Source: Shewanella sp. AS1
Lineage (GTDB): Bacteria; Pseudomonadota; Gammaproteobacteria; Enterobacterales; Shewanellaceae
Length of the DNA: 64,000 nucleotides
Direction of reading: 5' to 3'
Assembly: GCF_021412565.1 (NCBI RefSeq)
Contig: NZ_JAKCLJ010000009.1
Coordinates: forward strand, 1 to 64,000
The position numbers and the translations under genes are program-made. The notes below the pieces were generated by a model, which searched no databases, was not told the origin of the DNA, and saw only the letters and a program-made list of their open reading frames with translations. This document shows, piece after piece, positions 27,623 through 35,843 of the stretch (position 1 is the stretch's first letter; every line of letters begins with the position of its first letter).

Positions 27623-29686
27623 ATGAAGAAAGTAAGTCATCTAGCCTTTGCTATTGCTTTAGGCTTAGGTATCACAGCTTGTAGTAGTGAGCCTACAACA
27701 GGTGCTAATACACAGAGTGTACAAGCGGCGAAAGTGTCCGGTGTTGAGAAAGAAAATTTTGATCCAGCAGTGCGTTTCCAGGATGATTTGTATTACAGCG
27801 TTAATGGTCACTGGTTAGCTAACACACCTATCCCTGCGGATAAGTCTGCCTATGGTACCTTCTCAATTCTGTATGAGCACAGCCAGAGTGAATTGAAACA
27901 GATTATCGAAGCCGCAGCGGCGAAAACAGATAATGTCGCCGGTTCAAGTGAGCAGAAAGTGGGTGATTTTTATGCCAGCTATATGGATACCGACAGCATA
28001 GAAAAATTGGGAACTACGCCGCTTAAGGGGCAATTAGCCGCCATTGCTAATGTGAAAACCCATGATGAACTGGTCAGTTTGATGGGGAGCTTGCTGATTA
28101 ATGGTTCTGGTATTCCGCTGGGCTTTTATGTCAACAATGATGCGAAAAAGTCCACCCAATATGGCGTGTATGTTAATCAGTCGGGTCTGACTCTACCGGA
28201 TCGTGATTACTACCTGAAGGATGACGAAAAAAATGTCGCCTACCGTAAGGCATTGAGCAAGTATGTTACCGACTTGATGACGCTGGCGGGTTATAAAGAT
28301 GCTAAACGTGCCGCTAAGAGTGTGGCTGATATCGAGCACTTTATCGCCGAAAATCAATGGAGCCGCGTTGAACAGCGTGATGCCAACAAGCGTTATAACA
28401 AGATGAGTCTTGCCGAGGTTCAGAAGCTAACTGGTGGTTTCGATTTTGATCGTTTTGTTAAAGCTGTAGGCCTTGCGGGTAAAACCGATGAAGTGATCAT
28501 AGGTCAACCTTCTTATTTTGAGAAGTTCGGTGCCGAGTTTAACAAGATCCCTGTATCGGCCTGGCAAGATTATTTAGCCTTCCACTATGTGGATAGCAAC
28601 TCAAGTTTTCTGAGTAAGGCTTTCGTTGATCTTCACTTTGATTTCTATAGCAAGACCTTAAGAGGTGTTGAAGAGCAAAAACCGCGCTGGAAGAATGCTG
28701 TTGATACGGCTAACAGCGTACTCGGTGAGCTTGTGGGCCAAGAGTATGTGAAGAAAAACTTTACTCCAGAAGCTAAGGCTCGTATGGAAGGTTTGATTCA
28801 TAATCTGCTCAAAGCCTTTGAAGTCAGCATCAATAACCTTGAGTGGATGACACCCGAAACAAAAGTGGCCGCACAGGAGAAACTATCTAAGTTCACCTAC
28901 AAGATAGGCTATCCAGACAAGTGGAAAGATTACACGGCGCTTGAGATCAAACCCGATGATCTGTTTGGTAATATCCAGCGATATTCTCATTTCTCTTATA
29001 CGGATATGATCAACAAGCTAGGCCAGCCTATCGATCGCACCGAGTGGCATATGACGCCACAAACAGTGAACGCTTACTACAACCCAGTGATGAATGAAGT
29101 TGTGTTCCCTGCGGCCATTCTGCAACCGCCGTTCTTCAATATGGACGCCGATGATGCGGTTAACTATGGTGGTATTGGTGCGGTAATTGGTCATGAAATC
29201 AGCCATGGTTTCGATGACCAAGGGGCGAAATATGACGGTGACGGCAACCTGCGCAACTGGTGGTCAGAGAAAGACAAGCAGGAGTTCGAGAAGCGTGGCA
29301 AACAGCTCTCTGCTCAATACAGCAAGTTTGAGCCTCTGTCAGGTAAGTTTGTTAATGGTGACCTGACCTTAGGTGAAAACATCGGCGACTTAGGTGGTCT
29401 GACAGTATCTCATCTGGCTTACGAGTTGAGTCTACAAGGCAAAGAAGCGCCGGTAATGGATGGACTGACGGGCGAGCAGCGTTTCTTTATCAGCTGGTCA
29501 CGTGTCTGGGCACGTAAATATCGTGATGAAGAGATGGTTACACGTTTACTGGTCGATCCACATTCACCTAGCCAGTATCGCGCAATGGGTACGCCACGTA
29601 ACGTAGAAGCTTTCTATAAGGCCTTCGATGTGAAAAAAGACGATGGTATGTACTTGGCACCAGAAGATCGTGTCAAGATCTGGTAA
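27623..29686 (+). CDS. M13 family metallopeptidase, lipoprotein (PepO-like)
   Basis: Neprilysin-type zinc endopeptidase of 687 residues. The N-terminus is a lipoprotein signal (FAIALGLGITAC, lipid Cys at about 20), which anchors it in the outer or inner membrane facing the periplasm. The M13 N-terminal domain starts at VRFQDDLYYSVNGHWL. Zinc ligands are in VIGHEISHGFDDQG (HExxH, about residue 525) and GENIGDLGG (ExxxD, about 590). AYYNPVMNEVVFPAAILQPPF is the substrate-binding motif of the family. GGGGGAG precedes the ATG. Single gene with its own terminator. Confidence 0.94.
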   Translation: MKKVSHLAFAIALGLGITACSSEPTTGANTQSVQAAKVSGVEKENFDPAVRFQDDLYYSVNGHWLANTPIPADKSAYGTFSILYEHSQSELKQIIEAAAAKTDNVAGSSEQKVGDFYASYMDTDSIEKLGTTPLKGQLAAIANVKTHDELVSLMGSLLINGSGIPLGFYVNNDAKKSTQYGVYVNQSGLTLPDRDYYLKDDEKNVAYRKALSKYVTDLMTLAGYKDAKRAAKSVADIEHFIAENQWSRVEQRDANKRYNKMSLAEVQKLTGGFDFDRFVKAVGLAGKTDEVIIGQPSYFEKFGAEFNKIPVSAWQDYLAFHYVDSNSSFLSKAFVDLHFDFYSKTLRGVEEQKPRWKNAVDTANSVLGELVGQEYVKKNFTPEAKARMEGLIHNLLKAFEVSINNLEWMTPETKVAAQEKLSKFTYKIGYPDKWKDYTALEIKPDDLFGNIQRYSHFSYTDMINKLGQPIDRTEWHMTPQTVNAYYNPVMNEVVFPAAILQPPFFNMDADDAVNYGGIGAVIGHEISHGFDDQGAKYDGDGNLRNWWSEKDKQEFEKRGKQLSAQYSKFEPLSGKFVNGDLTLGENIGDLGGLTVSHLAYELSLQGKEAPVMDGLTGEQRFFISWSRVWARKYRDEEMVTRLLVDPHSPSQYRAMGTPRNVEAFYKAFDVKKDDGMYLAPEDRVKIW

Positions 29687-29712
29687 GCCTAGTTCAGTGT
29701 TATAAGTGAATT

Positions 29713-29745
29713 AAAAGCCCATCGAGTGATCGATGGGCTTTTTGT
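29713..29745 (+). terminator. Terminator behind the M13 peptidase
   Basis: AAAAGCCCATCG (29713-29724) pairs perfectly with 29731-29742 around AGTGAT, with T residues beyond. The hairpin lies between convergent genes and may serve both. Confidence 0.92.
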
Positions 29746-29761
29746 TGGTTAAGTGCCACAG

Positions 29762-30430
29762 TTAACCAAGGCATTGTTGCAGATAGGCATTTAATTGGGT
29801 CAGATCCTCTAGCTGCTGGTGGGCCGCGGCCCAACGGGCTTGGCTGGACTCATGGACGGCGGGGATCACCAGAGTATGCATATTGGCGGCTCTGGCGGCG
29901 ATAACGCCGTTAAAGGAGTCCTCAACGGCAATGCAGTGCTCAGGCGCAACTTGCAGCGTCTTGGCACAATTGAGATAGACCTCAGGATGGGGTTTGCCCC
30001 AGGTGAGGGACTCGGCGCTGCAAAAGGCGTCGAAATAGTGGCCTATGGCCAGCTTTTGCATGACGGCGCGGATCAGCTGAGTCGGTGACGAGGTGGCTAG
30101 GCCAATTTTGAGTCCCCGCTTTTGACATGCCGTTAATGCCTCAACCACGCCGGGCAGCGGCTCGCCATCGGTTAATATCGCCGCAGCGACCCTGTCGACA
30201 ATGGCCTGTGCCGTCGCCTGATTGTCATAGTTGCTCCAAGGATGCCTCCGATACCAAAATTCCACAAGTTGGTCGACGCGCAGCCCTGTTGTCTGCAAGG
30301 TGTCGGCGAGCGAGATGGGAACGCCAAGCTTGCCCAGCACCTCAAGTTCGGCAATTTGCCAGCGTGGCTCTGAGTCGATTAATACGCCATCCATATCGAA
30401 AATAACGGCTGATAGGGGAGTTGGGTTCAT
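29762..30430 (-). CDS. hxpB: HAD-family hexitol/2-deoxyglucose-6-phosphate phosphatase HxpB
   Basis: Haloacid dehalogenase phosphatase of 222 residues. Motif I is FDMDGVLIDSEP at 10-21 with the nucleophile Asp, motif II ATSSPT near 116, motif III lysine in WGKPHPEVY, and motif IV EDSFNG near 168. The cap region (GLRVDQLVEFWYRRHPW) resembles E. coli YniC/HxpB, which removes phosphate from hexitol and 2-deoxyglucose phosphates. Shine-Dalgarno AAGGAT precedes the ATG. It is divergent from acnB. The HxpB assignment is by similarity recalled; the exact sugar substrate is uncertain. Confidence 0.82.
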   Translation of the reverse strand: MNPTPLSAVIFDMDGVLIDSEPRWQIAELEVLGKLGVPISLADTLQTTGLRVDQLVEFWYRRHPWSNYDNQATAQAIVDRVAAAILTDGEPLPGVVEALTACQKRGLKIGLATSSPTQLIRAVMQKLAIGHYFDAFCSAESLTWGKPHPEVYLNCAKTLQVAPEHCIAVEDSFNGVIAARAANMHTLVIPAVHESSQARWAAAHQQLEDLTQLNAYLQQCLG

Positions 30431-30688
30431 ATGGGATCCTTGTAAATCTGGCGGTGTCGCCTTTAGGGGCGCTTAGCTTGAATGCTAAATAGTGACATTT
30501 TTTAGATTAGTTTAATCGATGCTATCGATATTTTGTCTGCTTATGTTGAAATAGACGTATTAATAAAAATTGATACTTATCAACTATTTGTGACTTATTT
30601 CAAACTATTGTCTAATTTCTTCCTTTAGATCATTGAGTTAAATTGCTTTTTATCCTGTTAAATCATTTGAATATCTTACTTATCGGAG

Positions 30689-30727
30689 TGTGATCTGATT
30701 CATACTTTTGCAAAGCTGTAGTATAAT
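30689..30727 (+). promoter_or_regulatory. acnB promoter with overlapping CRP-like site
   Basis: TATAAT at 30722-30727 lies 17 bp from TTCATA at 30699-30704, a good sigma-70 promoter. TGTGA-TCTGAT-TCATA (30689-30704) matches the CRP consensus TGTGA-N6-TCACA at nine of ten positions and overlaps the -35, close to the class II position. A dyad CCCGG-AAAT-CCGGG (30731-30744) covers the expected start point. acnB is CRP-activated in E. coli. The rest of the 395-bp hxpB-acnB gap is AT-rich with no gene seen. Confidence 0.72.
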
Positions 30728-30825
30728 GCGCCCGGAAATCCGGGTTGAGCCTGCTTGACTGTGAGCTTCATTATTGAAGACGTGCAGTTTCGCTGTTAGA
30801 ACGCCAAACAAAGAGGAATGTTGCC

Positions 30826-33423
30826 GTGCTAGAAGCATATCGTAAACACGTCGAAGAACGTGCTGCAGAGGGCGTAGTCCCTAAGCCATTAGATGCCCAT
30901 CAAGTGGCCGAATTAGTCGAATTAGTAAAAAATCCACCTGCGGGTGAAGAAGCCTTCATCCTTGATCTGCTGGAAAACAGAATTCCACCAGGTGTTGATG
31001 AAGCCGCCTATGTTAAAGCTGGCTTCCTAGATGCACTGGCCAAGGGCGAAGTCTCATCGCCAATCCTCTCTGCAGAGCGTGCGGTTGAACTGCTGGGCAC
31101 TATGCAGGGCGGTTACAACATTGAGCCTCTGATTGCTCAACTCGATAACGCTGCCCAAGCGCCTATCGCCGTAAAAGCACTGTCTAATACCCTGCTGATG
31201 TTTGATGCTTACCACGATGTGGTTGAGAAGATGCAGGCTGGCAATGACTTTGCCAAGCAAGTTGTTGAATCATGGGCGAACGCCGAGTGGTTCTTGAATC
31301 GTCCTAAGCTGGCCGAGAAAGTGACCCTGACCGTATTTAAGGTAACAGGCGAGACTAACACTGACGATCTATCGCCAGCACCCGATGCCTGGTCACGTCC
31401 AGATATCCCACTGCACGCTCTAGCCATGCTGAAAAACGCCCGCGATGGTATTGTGCCTGATGAGGCCGGTGTTAAAGGTCCTATCAATGAGATTGAAGCA
31501 TTAAAAGAAAAAGGTCATCCACTAGTTTATGTGGGCGATGTTGTTGGTACGGGTTCTTCACGTAAGTCTGCGACCAACTCAGTATTGTGGTTTATGGGCG
31601 ATGATATCCCTTATGTGCCTAATAAGCGCGCTGGTGGTTTCTGCTTAGGCGGTAAGATTGCACCTATCTTCTTCAACACTATGGAAGATGCGGGCGCACT
31701 GCCAATCGAGCTCGATGTGAGCGAGATGAACATGGGCGATGTGATTGATATCTATCCTTATGAAGGTGTGGTTAAGCGTCACGGCACAGATGAAGTGATC
31801 TCTCAGTTCAAACTGAAAACAGAAGTGTTACTGGACGAAGTACGTGCCGGTGGCCGTATTCCGCTGATCATCGGCCGTGGTCTGACTGACCGTGCCCGTG
31901 AAACCTTAGGATTACCGCACTCTGATGTATTTGTGCGTCCACAAGATGTGGCCGATTCTGGTAAAGGCTATACCTTAGCTCAGAAGATGGTCGGTAAAGC
32001 CTGTGGTGTTGCCGGTGTTCGTCCTGGCCAATACTGTGAGCCTAAGATGACCTCTGTTGGCTCGCAAGATACTACCGGTCCTATGACTCGTGATGAGCTT
32101 AAAGATCTAGCTTGTCTTGGTTTCAGCGCCGATTTGACCATGCAGTCTTTCTGTCACACTGCGGCCTATCCAAAGCCTGTGGATGTGAACACCCACCACA
32201 CTCTGCCTGATTTCATCATGAACCGCGGCGGTGTATCGCTGCGTCCAGGTGACGGTGTTATTCACTCATGGCTGAACCGTATGCTGCTGCCTGATACTGT
32301 TGGTACAGGCGGTGACTCGCACACCCGTTTCCCAATCGGTATCTCTTTCCCTGCAGGTTCTGGTCTGGTCGCTTTCGCGGCGGCAACCGGTGTGATGCCA
32401 CTGGATATGCCTGAGTCTGTATTGGTTCGCTTCAAGGGTAAGATGCAACCTGGTATCACTCTGCGTGATCTGGTGCATGCCATCCCATTAAAAGCGATCG
32501 AAATGGGTCTGTTGACCGTTGAGAAGAAAGGCAAGATTAACGCCTTCTCAGGTCGCGTGCTGGAGATCGAAGGTCTGGAGCATCTGAAGGTTGAGCAGGC
32601 GTTCGAGCTGTCTGATGCATCGGCCGAGCGTAGCGCCGCCGGTTGTACTATCAAGCTGGATAAAGAGCCTATCATCGAATACCTCAACTCAAATATCGTT
32701 ATGTTGAAGTGGATGATTGCCGAAGGTTATGGCGACCGCCGTACTATCGAGCGTCGTATTACAGCGATGCAGGAGTGGATTGCCAACCCTGAGCTGATGG
32801 AAGCGGATAAGGATGCCGAGTACGCCGAAGTGATCGAGATCGATCTGAACGAGATCAAAGAGCCTATTCTGTGTGCGCCAAACGATCCTGACGATGCCGT
32901 GCTGCTCTCTTCTGTGGCAGAAACCAAGATCGATGAAGTGTTCGTGGGTTCTTGTATGACCAACATAGGCCACTTCCGCGCTACAGGTAAGATGCTGGAT
33001 AAGTTTGCCAAGTCACTGCCAACTCGTCTGTGGATCGCACCGCCAACTAAGATGGACCGCGATCAACTGACCGAAGAGGGTTACTATGGTATTTTCGGTC
33101 GCGTCGGTGCGCGTATTGAGATCCCAGGTTGTTCTCTGTGTATGGGTAACCAGGCCCGCGTCGCGGAAGGAGCCACTGTGGTGTCGACCTCTACCCGTAA
33201 TTTCCCTAACCGTTTAGGTACAGGTGCTAACGTCTATCTGGCGTCGGCTGAGCTGGCGGCGGTTGCGGCGCTATTGGGTCGTCTGCCATCGGCGGATGAG
33301 TACCAGGAATACGCCAAAGAGCTAGATGCGACGGCGGCAGATACTTACCGTTATCTGAACTTCGATCAGATCGAGTCTTATACTCAAAAAGCGGGTGAAG
33401 TGATCTTCCAGACAGCCGTTTAA
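30826..33423 (+). CDS. acnB: Aconitate hydratase B
   Basis: [4Fe-4S] TCA-cycle enzyme that isomerises citrate to isocitrate; many AcnB enzymes also have 2-methylisocitrate dehydratase activity, and the iron-free form can bind RNA. The 865 residues begin at GTG ([22 protein letters not shown], matching E. coli AcnB) with AGAGGA upstream. The HEAT-like domain is N-terminal (about 1-160), the swivel domain follows, and the cluster-binding cysteines are C-terminal: one in [10 protein letters not shown] (near 430-432) region and two in [10 protein letters not shown] near 767-773. A terminator follows. Leader length from the predicted promoter is about 92 nt. Confidence 0.98.
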   Translation: MLEAYRKHVEERAAEGVVPKPLDAHQVAELVELVKNPPAGEEAFILDLLENRIPPGVDEAAYVKAGFLDALAKGEVSSPILSAERAVELLGTMQGGYNIEPLIAQLDNAAQAPIAVKALSNTLLMFDAYHDVVEKMQAGNDFAKQVVESWANAEWFLNRPKLAEKVTLTVFKVTGETNTDDLSPAPDAWSRPDIPLHALAMLKNARDGIVPDEAGVKGPINEIEALKEKGHPLVYVGDVVGTGSSRKSATNSVLWFMGDDIPYVPNKRAGGFCLGGKIAPIFFNTMEDAGALPIELDVSEMNMGDVIDIYPYEGVVKRHGTDEVISQFKLKTEVLLDEVRAGGRIPLIIGRGLTDRARETLGLPHSDVFVRPQDVADSGKGYTLAQKMVGKACGVAGVRPGQYCEPKMTSVGSQDTTGPMTRDELKDLACLGFSADLTMQSFCHTAAYPKPVDVNTHHTLPDFIMNRGGVSLRPGDGVIHSWLNRMLLPDTVGTGGDSHTRFPIGISFPAGSGLVAFAAATGVMPLDMPESVLVRFKGKMQPGITLRDLVHAIPLKAIEMGLLTVEKKGKINAFSGRVLEIEGLEHLKVEQAFELSDASAERSAAGCTIKLDKEPIIEYLNSNIVMLKWMIAEGYGDRRTIERRITAMQEWIANPELMEADKDAEYAEVIEIDLNEIKEPILCAPNDPDDAVLLSSVAETKIDEVFVGSCMTNIGHFRATGKMLDKFAKSLPTRLWIAPPTKMDRDQLTEEGYYGIFGRVGARIEIPGCSLCMGNQARVAEGATVVSTSTRNFPNRLGTGANVYLASAELAAVAALLGRLPSADEYQEYAKELDATAADTYRYLNFDQIESYTQKAGEVIFQTAV

Positions 33424-33445
33424 TCGGCTAGTTTATCCGTGATTA

Positions 33446-33475
33446 AAAAGGCCAGCTGATTAGCTGGCCTTTTTG
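33446..33475 (+). terminator. Terminator behind acnB
   Basis: AAAAAGGCCAGCT pairs with AGCTGGCCTTTTT around GATT. The sequence continues TTGTTG. Confidence 0.93.
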
Positions 33476-33509
33476 TTGTCTGTTTGTCTTGGAAAATAAA
33501 TCAGTATCC

Positions 33510-33551
33510 GAGTGCTAAGAACTGGGTGATAAAAACTGAATGCTAAGAGTG
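33510..33551. repeat. Three copies of a 14-bp (2 x 7) repeat over the rsd stop codon
   Basis: Three diverged 14-bp units stand head to tail: GAGTGCTAAGAACT, GGGTGATAAAAACT and GAATGCTAAGAGTG. The third contains the rsd stop codon (33543-33545, minus strand). Each unit can be read as two heptamers, so period and position recall the arrays of the first 13 kb. Confidence 0.75.
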
Positions 33552-34010
33552 TTTACTGTGGAGCACTTCTAGTAACTGATCTTCCAGCTGAAAGCGGGTT
33601 TCCATTACATCGGCAAGGGAGGAGAGGTCGCTATCGAGTTGATATAAGACCTGATCATCATCCGATGTGGTGTATTTATCGTTAAAATCGAGCGCCACAT
33701 CTGTGGTCTGGCTGATCTTAGGGACGATATTTTCCGCTAGGCTTTGGCTGTTCTTACCATGTTTGGCGCAGCCGCTGACGACTTTGTCGTAGACCTCAAA
33801 ATGTCCCTCAGAAACATAATCGACCAGGAGATCGCAAAAGTCTTTTACCGATTCAAATGACGGCAGGGATTTATCCAGGGTTTCATAGGGGGCTAGGCCA
33901 GCAATCTGGCAATATTGCACCAGAAGCTTTCGGCGATTATTGAGCCACTGATCAACCAGTTGATTGGAACCTTTCCATTTTTCTTCAGCTTTTTCTAATT
34001 GCTTTAGCAT
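33543..34010 (-). CDS. rsd: Regulator of sigma D (anti-sigma-70 factor) Rsd
   Basis: Binds RpoD region 4 and shifts RNA polymerase towards alternative sigma factors in stationary phase. From ATG 34010 the product has 155 residues and aligns with E. coli Rsd: MLKQLEKAEEKWKGSNQLVD, then WLNNRRKLLVQYCQIAGL, FCDLLVDYVSEGHFEVYDKV and the C-terminal ETRFQLEDQLLE. Longer in-frame starts up to 34097 add residues that do not fit the family. GGGGAT precedes the chosen ATG. A 14-bp repeat overlaps the stop codon. Confidence 0.93.
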   Translation of the reverse strand: MLKQLEKAEEKWKGSNQLVDQWLNNRRKLLVQYCQIAGLAPYETLDKSLPSFESVKDFCDLLVDYVSEGHFEVYDKVVSGCAKHGKNSQSLAENIVPKISQTTDVALDFNDKYTTSDDDQVLYQLDSDLSSLADVMETRFQLEDQLLEVLHSKHS

Positions 34011-34203
34011 GATGATCCCCATCGGAGTAATCCTATGACTTCTAATGTAGGTGAGAATGGCTATTTTGATCAACCTTTTTCGCATCCTCAGAGGCAACTA
34101 ATGTAGCCAGGTTGTTAATTAAAAAGTTATAGCCGGGTTAGGGAGTCAACTGGTGGGAAGCGGCGTCAATCTAAGGTATTAAATATGCGATTAAAGGGGT
34201 ATT

Positions 34204-34298
34204 AAAAATAAAATGCCCAGCGACGGAATTCCATCGCTGGGCGAGTATAGATTTTGCGGGCTCGATGGGACGAGCTTCTTGATTGTTCTTGCTAGCGC
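34204..34298 (-). ncRNA. Candidate small RNA between rsd and hemE
   Basis: On the minus strand a promoter (see 34305-34333) is followed by about 95 nt that end in a strong Rho-independent terminator: GCCCAGCGA (34234-34242, read on the minus strand) pairs with TCGCTGGGC (34215-34223), the loop itself closes through GGAATTCC, and ATTTTATTTTT follows. A second hairpin GCTCG-TCCCAT-CGAGC lies at about 34260-34275. No gene on that strand precedes the terminator, and it sits upstream of rsd, so it ends an independent short transcript. I do not recognise it as Spot 42, RyhB, 6S or another known RNA. Confidence 0.65.
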
Positions 34299-34304
34299 AG
34301 ACTT

Positions 34305-34333
34305 TTTATATCAAAGCCAATTCGATGGTGCAA
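34305..34333 (-). promoter_or_regulatory. Promoter of the candidate small RNA
   Basis: On the minus strand TTGCAC (34333-34328) and TATAAA (34310-34305) are 17 bp apart. The predicted start is near 34298. The sequence is unrelated to the hemE leader, which runs the other way. Confidence 0.6.
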
Positions 34334-34526
34334 CTTTTTTCTGTCAAAAAGAAACCCGAGTGTTAAATTATTGTCGCGATATTTTCTTGAATATGTGCGT
34401 CCGTGCAGAACAATGAAATAATCCAGCGGCGTTTGTCACATAAATGTACTGCTGGAGGTTACTTTAGTCGCGTAAATGCTAAACTACGGACCCAGCAGAA
34501 ATCAATAAGCGTAGGAATAGAGCCAA

Positions 34527-35591
34527 ATGGCAGAATTAAAAAATGATCGTTATTTACGAGCCTTACTAAAGCAACCTGTTGATAGAACTCCTATTTGGAT
34601 GATGCGTCAAGCTGGTCGTTATCTTCCAGAATACAAGGCGACCCGTGCTGAGGCCGGTGATTTTATGTCGCTATGTAAGAACAAAGAGCTGGCATGTGAA
34701 GTAACACTGCAACCTTTACGTCGTTATGACCTAGATGCTGCTATCTTATTTTCTGATATTTTGACTGTTCCCGATGCCATGGGGTTAGGTCTCTATTTTG
34801 AAGCCGGTGAGGGCCCACGCTTTGAGCGTCCAACCGACACTATCGATGCGATCAAGAAGCTGGCTGTCCCCGATCCAGAACTGGAGCTGGGTTATGTGAT
34901 GGATGCGGTAAGCACTATTCGCCGCGAGCTTAAGGGCGAAGTGCCGCTGATTGGTTTCTCAGGTTCACCTTGGACGCTGGCCACTTACATGGTTGAAGGC
35001 GGTTCGAGCAAGGCGTTCGAGAAGATCAAGAAGATGGCTTACGAAGAGCCTGCAACACTGCACCTGCTGTTAGATAAGCTGGCCGATTCGGTCACGCTTT
35101 ACCTGAATGCACAGATTGCAAATGGTGCACAATCAGTCATGATTTTCGATTCATGGGGCGGCGCATTGTCGCACCACGCTTACCGTGAATTCTCACTGCG
35201 TTACATGCAGAAGATTGTCGATGGTCTGACTCGTCAAGCCGAAGGTCGCCAAGTGCCTGTGACTCTGTTCACTAAGGGTGGCGGACTATGGTTAGAAGCC
35301 ATGGCCGAAACTGGCTGTGATGCTCTGGGTCTGGACTGGACTGTGGATATCGGCGATGCCCGTCGCCGTGTGGGTGAGAAAGTGGCGCTACAGGGTAATA
35401 TGGATCCTTCAGTGCTGTATGCATCTCCTGAGCGTATCCATCAGGAAGTTGAGCAGATCCTGGCTTCTTACGGTGAAGGCACAGGCCATGTGTTTAACCT
35501 TGGCCACGGTATTCATCAACACGTGAACCCAGAGCATGCCGGTGCATTTATTAACTCAGTGCATGAACTGTCTAAGCAATATCACAAGTAA
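34527..35591 (+). CDS. hemE: Uroporphyrinogen decarboxylase HemE
   Basis: Decarboxylates the four acetate side chains of uroporphyrinogen III to coproporphyrinogen III in heme synthesis; cytoplasmic dimer. The 354 residues show both family signatures, [19 protein letters not shown] near 22-40 and [18 protein letters not shown] near 141-158, with the conserved Asp in [24 protein letters not shown] precedes the ATG. The 516-bp gap to rsd holds the candidate small RNA on the other strand. It has its own terminator. Confidence 0.98.
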   Translation: MAELKNDRYLRALLKQPVDRTPIWMMRQAGRYLPEYKATRAEAGDFMSLCKNKELACEVTLQPLRRYDLDAAILFSDILTVPDAMGLGLYFEAGEGPRFERPTDTIDAIKKLAVPDPELELGYVMDAVSTIRRELKGEVPLIGFSGSPWTLATYMVEGGSSKAFEKIKKMAYEEPATLHLLLDKLADSVTLYLNAQIANGAQSVMIFDSWGGALSHHAYREFSLRYMQKIVDGLTRQAEGRQVPVTLFTKGGGLWLEAMAETGCDALGLDWTVDIGDARRRVGEKVALQGNMDPSVLYASPERIHQEVEQILASYGEGTGHVFNLGHGIHQHVNPEHAGAFINSVHELSKQYHK

Positions 35592-35609
35592 TTGCTGATA
35601 ACAGCGAAT

Positions 35610-35634
35610 AAAGCCCGCATCGCGGGCTTTTTTG
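35610..35634 (+). terminator. Terminator behind hemE
   Basis: AAAGCCCGC pairs with GCGGGCTTT around AT. Further T residues follow (TTTTG). Confidence 0.92.
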
Positions 35635-35843
35635 TTGCTCATTCTGACTGATTAAGGTTTGCGCTCGACTCTGGTTTATCTTGTGATGGGCAAGATCTCA
35701 TTCCTCGGTGAATCTTGCGTTAAAAAGCAATTGAGTCTTAAAAAGCTGTGCTACATCAAAGTCCAGAATCGAATAACCATGCAATCTATGCAGGTTCAGA
35801 ATAGTCACTGTAACACCAGCGAACATTAGGTAGTTGTTGATAG

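Noticed and set aside
34213..34416. 67-residue plus-strand reading frame in the rsd-hemE gap
   Set aside because: It begins in the terminator hairpin of the candidate small RNA, has no ribosome binding site and no family resemblance.
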